Shown here piece by piece: positions 12,808 to 14,551 of a stretch of 14,551 nucleotides of DNA. The stretch comes from JBATTK01 sp049670505 (lineage in GTDB: Bacteria > Bacteroidota > Bacteroidia > Flavobacteriales > Flavobacteriaceae). The translations under genes and the position numbers were made by a program. The notes beneath the pieces are model-generated. The model was not told where the DNA came from, made no database searches, and saw only the letters and a list, made by a program, of their open reading frames with translations. Location: NCBI GenBank assembly GCA_049670505.1, contig JBATTK010000149.1, forward strand, positions 1-14,551. The letters run 5' to 3'. Position 1 is the stretch's first letter. Each line of letters opens with the position of its first letter.

Positions 12808-14551
12808 TTATTCGCCTAGGTCGATATATTCACAATCAAATTCAGGCTTCACTTTTGAAATTTTTGAGACGCCGTTTCCCTTGGCTTCATTAGTACTCAT
12901 TAACTGGATTATTCGAACACGCTCTTCTTGGTTTTTCTTTCGAAGCATTTTATCTCGCTCTATATCAAAATATACGATACCCTCAATAATGGTTTTTTCA
13001 GGCTTTGAATAAATGGAAAGTGGTGGGCCTGACCAGAGTACCACATCCGCCGACTTTCCTATTTTTATGCTGCCCATGGTATCATCCAAGCGTAAGAGTT
13101 TTGCAGGATTTAGCGTAACCATCTTTAGAGCGTCCTCTACATTTGTATTACCGTATTTAACTGATTTGGCGGCCTCATGGTTTAGGTGTCTTATGGTTTC
13201 CCTACTATCGGAATTGACGGCGGTCAAAACGCCTTCATTGTTCATTATAGTTGCGTTATAAGGGATAGCATTACGGGTTTCCCATTTAAAGTTCCATTTA
13301 TCGGAAAACGTGCTTCCCCCGACCCCATGTTTCCGCATCTTATCCGCTATGCGGTAGCCCTCCAAGGCATGGGTAAAAGTATTTACGGTAAAACCATATC
13401 GTTCGGCGACGTCCATCAACATCAGCATTTCCTTCTGTTGATAGGAATGGGCGGAAATAAACCGTTTGCCCTCCACAATCTCCAACATAGCCTCTTTTAA
13501 CAAATCCCTTCTTGGTTCAACGGCGCTACTTTTTTGTTTTTTATCAAGTCCGTTATATCGGTTCCACTCTTTTCGATACTCCAAGGCTTCCATAAATGCA
13601 TTGGAATAAAACTGCTCAAGCCCCATCAAACTCCTTGGAAAACGTATGGAAGGAGCACTTTTTGACCTTTTCGGATTTTCACCTAAAGCGAATTTGATAA
13701 ATGGTGCAGCATTCCTAATTTTGAGGTCTTCCGGGTTCTCGCCCCATCTTAGCTTGATCAATGCGGACTGTCCTCCCACCGGATCTGAAGAACCGTGTAA
13801 AAGTTGTGCGGCAACAACCCCTCCCGCTAAGGCCCTATATATACTTGCATCTTCGGAATCCAATACATCCTGCATGTGCACCATACCCGAATTGGCAGCA
13901 ATTTCGTTGACAGCACTTATGGCAATATGGGAATGTTCATCGATTATGCCTGGCGTCAAATGTTTTCCCGTGCCATCAACGGTCTTAGTGGCTTTGGAAT
14001 TTAAGTTTTTACCAATTTTGGCGATTTTTCCATCTGAAAGCAAAACATCCGTATTTTCAAGAATACCCTCTTTTTCATTGGTCCAAACCGTTGCATTTGT
14101 TATCAATATAGATTCAGCTTCTATTTTTTCGGACGTTCCAAAAGCCATAAAGGGAAAGATTACCCCTGCTTCAACTTTCAATTCAACTGAATCCTTTTTA
14201 TCGATCCCGTTGTCCTTTTCAGTAGTGTTCTTTGTCGCTTTCCACGTTATTTTTTCCTCAAAATTAATGGTGCCACCGCCCTTAAATACCACTTGTTCGC
14301 CTTCGGTATCGGTCCAACCAACCAGATTGTATTTTTTGTTGTCTATTTCAAATTCCAATAGGGGCAAATTACCGTCCATTGTAAACACAGCTTTATTTTC
14401 TGTCCCATCCGGCAGCACCAATTGAGCGGCGTATTTTGACTTTTTTGTTTCCAATTTAAAAACGGCGTTTAGGTTTCCTGCCGTCAAACTGTATTCTCCG
14501 TTCATTTTTGAATCTGGACGCATATTGATGATAAAACGCGCTCCTTTGATA
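12808..14551 (-). CDS. Metal-dependent amidohydrolase, N-terminus outside the window
   Basis: The frame is open through the right edge, with a first possible in-frame ATG at 14523, but upstream codons remain coding, so the true start is beyond 14551. Numbered from that ATG, 571 residues are visible. An N-terminal beta-rich accessory region (to about 130) precedes the amidohydrolase domain. The metal site is complete: HxH at 197-199 (DEHSH), a candidate carboxylated Lys277 (FIKFALGEN), His359 (ISAHS), His385 (TFTHAL) and Asp439 (NSDS). The closing TLNPAKLLRLDDTMGSIKIGKSADVVLWSG is typical. Bacteroidetes often pair a long enzyme of this type with a shorter relative; the shorter one follows after 22 bases. 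The substrate is not known; related enzymes cleave cyclic or peptide amides. Confidence 0.9.
   Translation of the reverse strand, partial: IKGARFIINMRPDSKMNGEYSLTAGNLNAVFKLETKKSKYAAQLVLPDGTENKAVFTMDGNLPLLEFEIDNKKYNLVGWTDTEGEQVVFKGGGTINFEEKITWKATKNTTEKDNGIDKKDSVELKVEAGVIFPFMAFGTSEKIEAESILITNATVWTNEKEGILENTDVLLSDGKIAKIGKNLNSKATKTVDGTGKHLTPGIIDEHSHIAISAVNEIAANSGMVHMQDVLDSEDASIYRALAGGVVAAQLLHGSSDPVGGQSALIKLRWGENPEDLKIRNAAPFIKFALGENPKRSKSAPSIRFPRSLMGLEQFYSNAFMEALEYRKEWNRYNGLDKKQKSSAVEPRRDLLKEAMLEIVEGKRFISAHSYQQKEMLMLMDVAERYGFTVNTFTHALEGYRIADKMRKHGVGGSTFSDKWNFKWETRNAIPYNATIMNNEGVLTAVNSDSRETIRHLNHEAAKSVKYGNTNVEDALKMVTLNPAKLLRLDDTMGSIKIGKSADVVLWSGPPLSIYSKPEKTIIEGIVYFDIERDKMLRKKNQEERVRIIQLMSTNEAKGNGVSKISKVKPEFDCEYIDLGE

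Noticed and set aside
13646..14425. Plus-strand 259-codon open frame
   Set aside because: It lies wholly opposite the amidohydrolase, whose minus-strand frame has all metal ligands; the plus-strand translation shows no recognisable domain.
1..14551. tRNA, rRNA, CRISPR array, insertion sequence or phage attachment sites
   Set aside because: I looked for spaced direct repeats, transposase-like frames and cloverleaf-like sequences and saw none convincing. Reading by eye could miss a divergent small RNA.

Overview
The window looks like chromosomal DNA of a marine-type member of the Flavobacteriaceae (Bacteroidota). The signs are AT-rich, A-rich leaders without Shine-Dalgarno sequences, an HYC_CC_PP family protein, DUF5676 and DUF6503-like proteins, many short lipoproteins, and one sequence resembling the Bacteroidetes -7 promoter box. 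No genus can be fixed from this alone. Nearly everything is on the minus strand, so genes read from right to left. The one clear plus-strand gene is a Rieske lipoprotein at 8907-9344.

Right block (14551 down to 9358, minus): a run of closely spaced genes for exported hydrolases. It holds a metal-dependent amidohydrolase whose N-terminus lies outside the window, a second amidohydrolase-like protein that has lost its HxH metal ligands, an exported M14 zinc carboxypeptidase with a complete active site, and a DUF6503-like exported protein. This looks like peptide or metabolite salvage in the envelope. The plus-strand Rieske gene converges on this block.

Centre and left block (8639 down to 2010, minus): a dense set of small envelope proteins with a heavy-metal (most likely copper) and redox theme. 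In transcription order it contains an HYC_CC_PP cysteine protein, an AraC-type regulator with an N-terminal HMA-like CxxC domain, a cytochrome c translationally coupled to an outer-membrane porin, a cytochrome c lipoprotein, a prohibitin/SPFH protein, a lipoprotein with about 35 methionines, a membrane protein with a His-rich tail (DUF2933-like), a free-standing HMA metallochaperone, two tandem SHOCT mini-membrane proteins, a second lipoprotein related to the Met-rich one, and a DUF5676 membrane protein. No P-type ATPase, RND pump or multicopper oxidase is in the window, so any partner pump must lie beyond the left edge or elsewhere.

Left edge (2000 down to 1, minus): a decayed Tat-leader gene, a membrane protein resembling two-repeat lycopene cyclases, a universal stress protein, and the first 169 residues of a type II NADH dehydrogenase-like flavoprotein, which starts 6 bases after the stress-protein stop codon.

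The most interesting candidate system is the metal/redox envelope module. A regulator that carries its own HMA-like sensor sits with methionine-, histidine- and cysteine-rich envelope proteins and an electron-transfer/porin operon. Several inverted repeats in the intergenic regions may be operators. I saw no tRNA, rRNA, CRISPR array, insertion sequence or phage gene.
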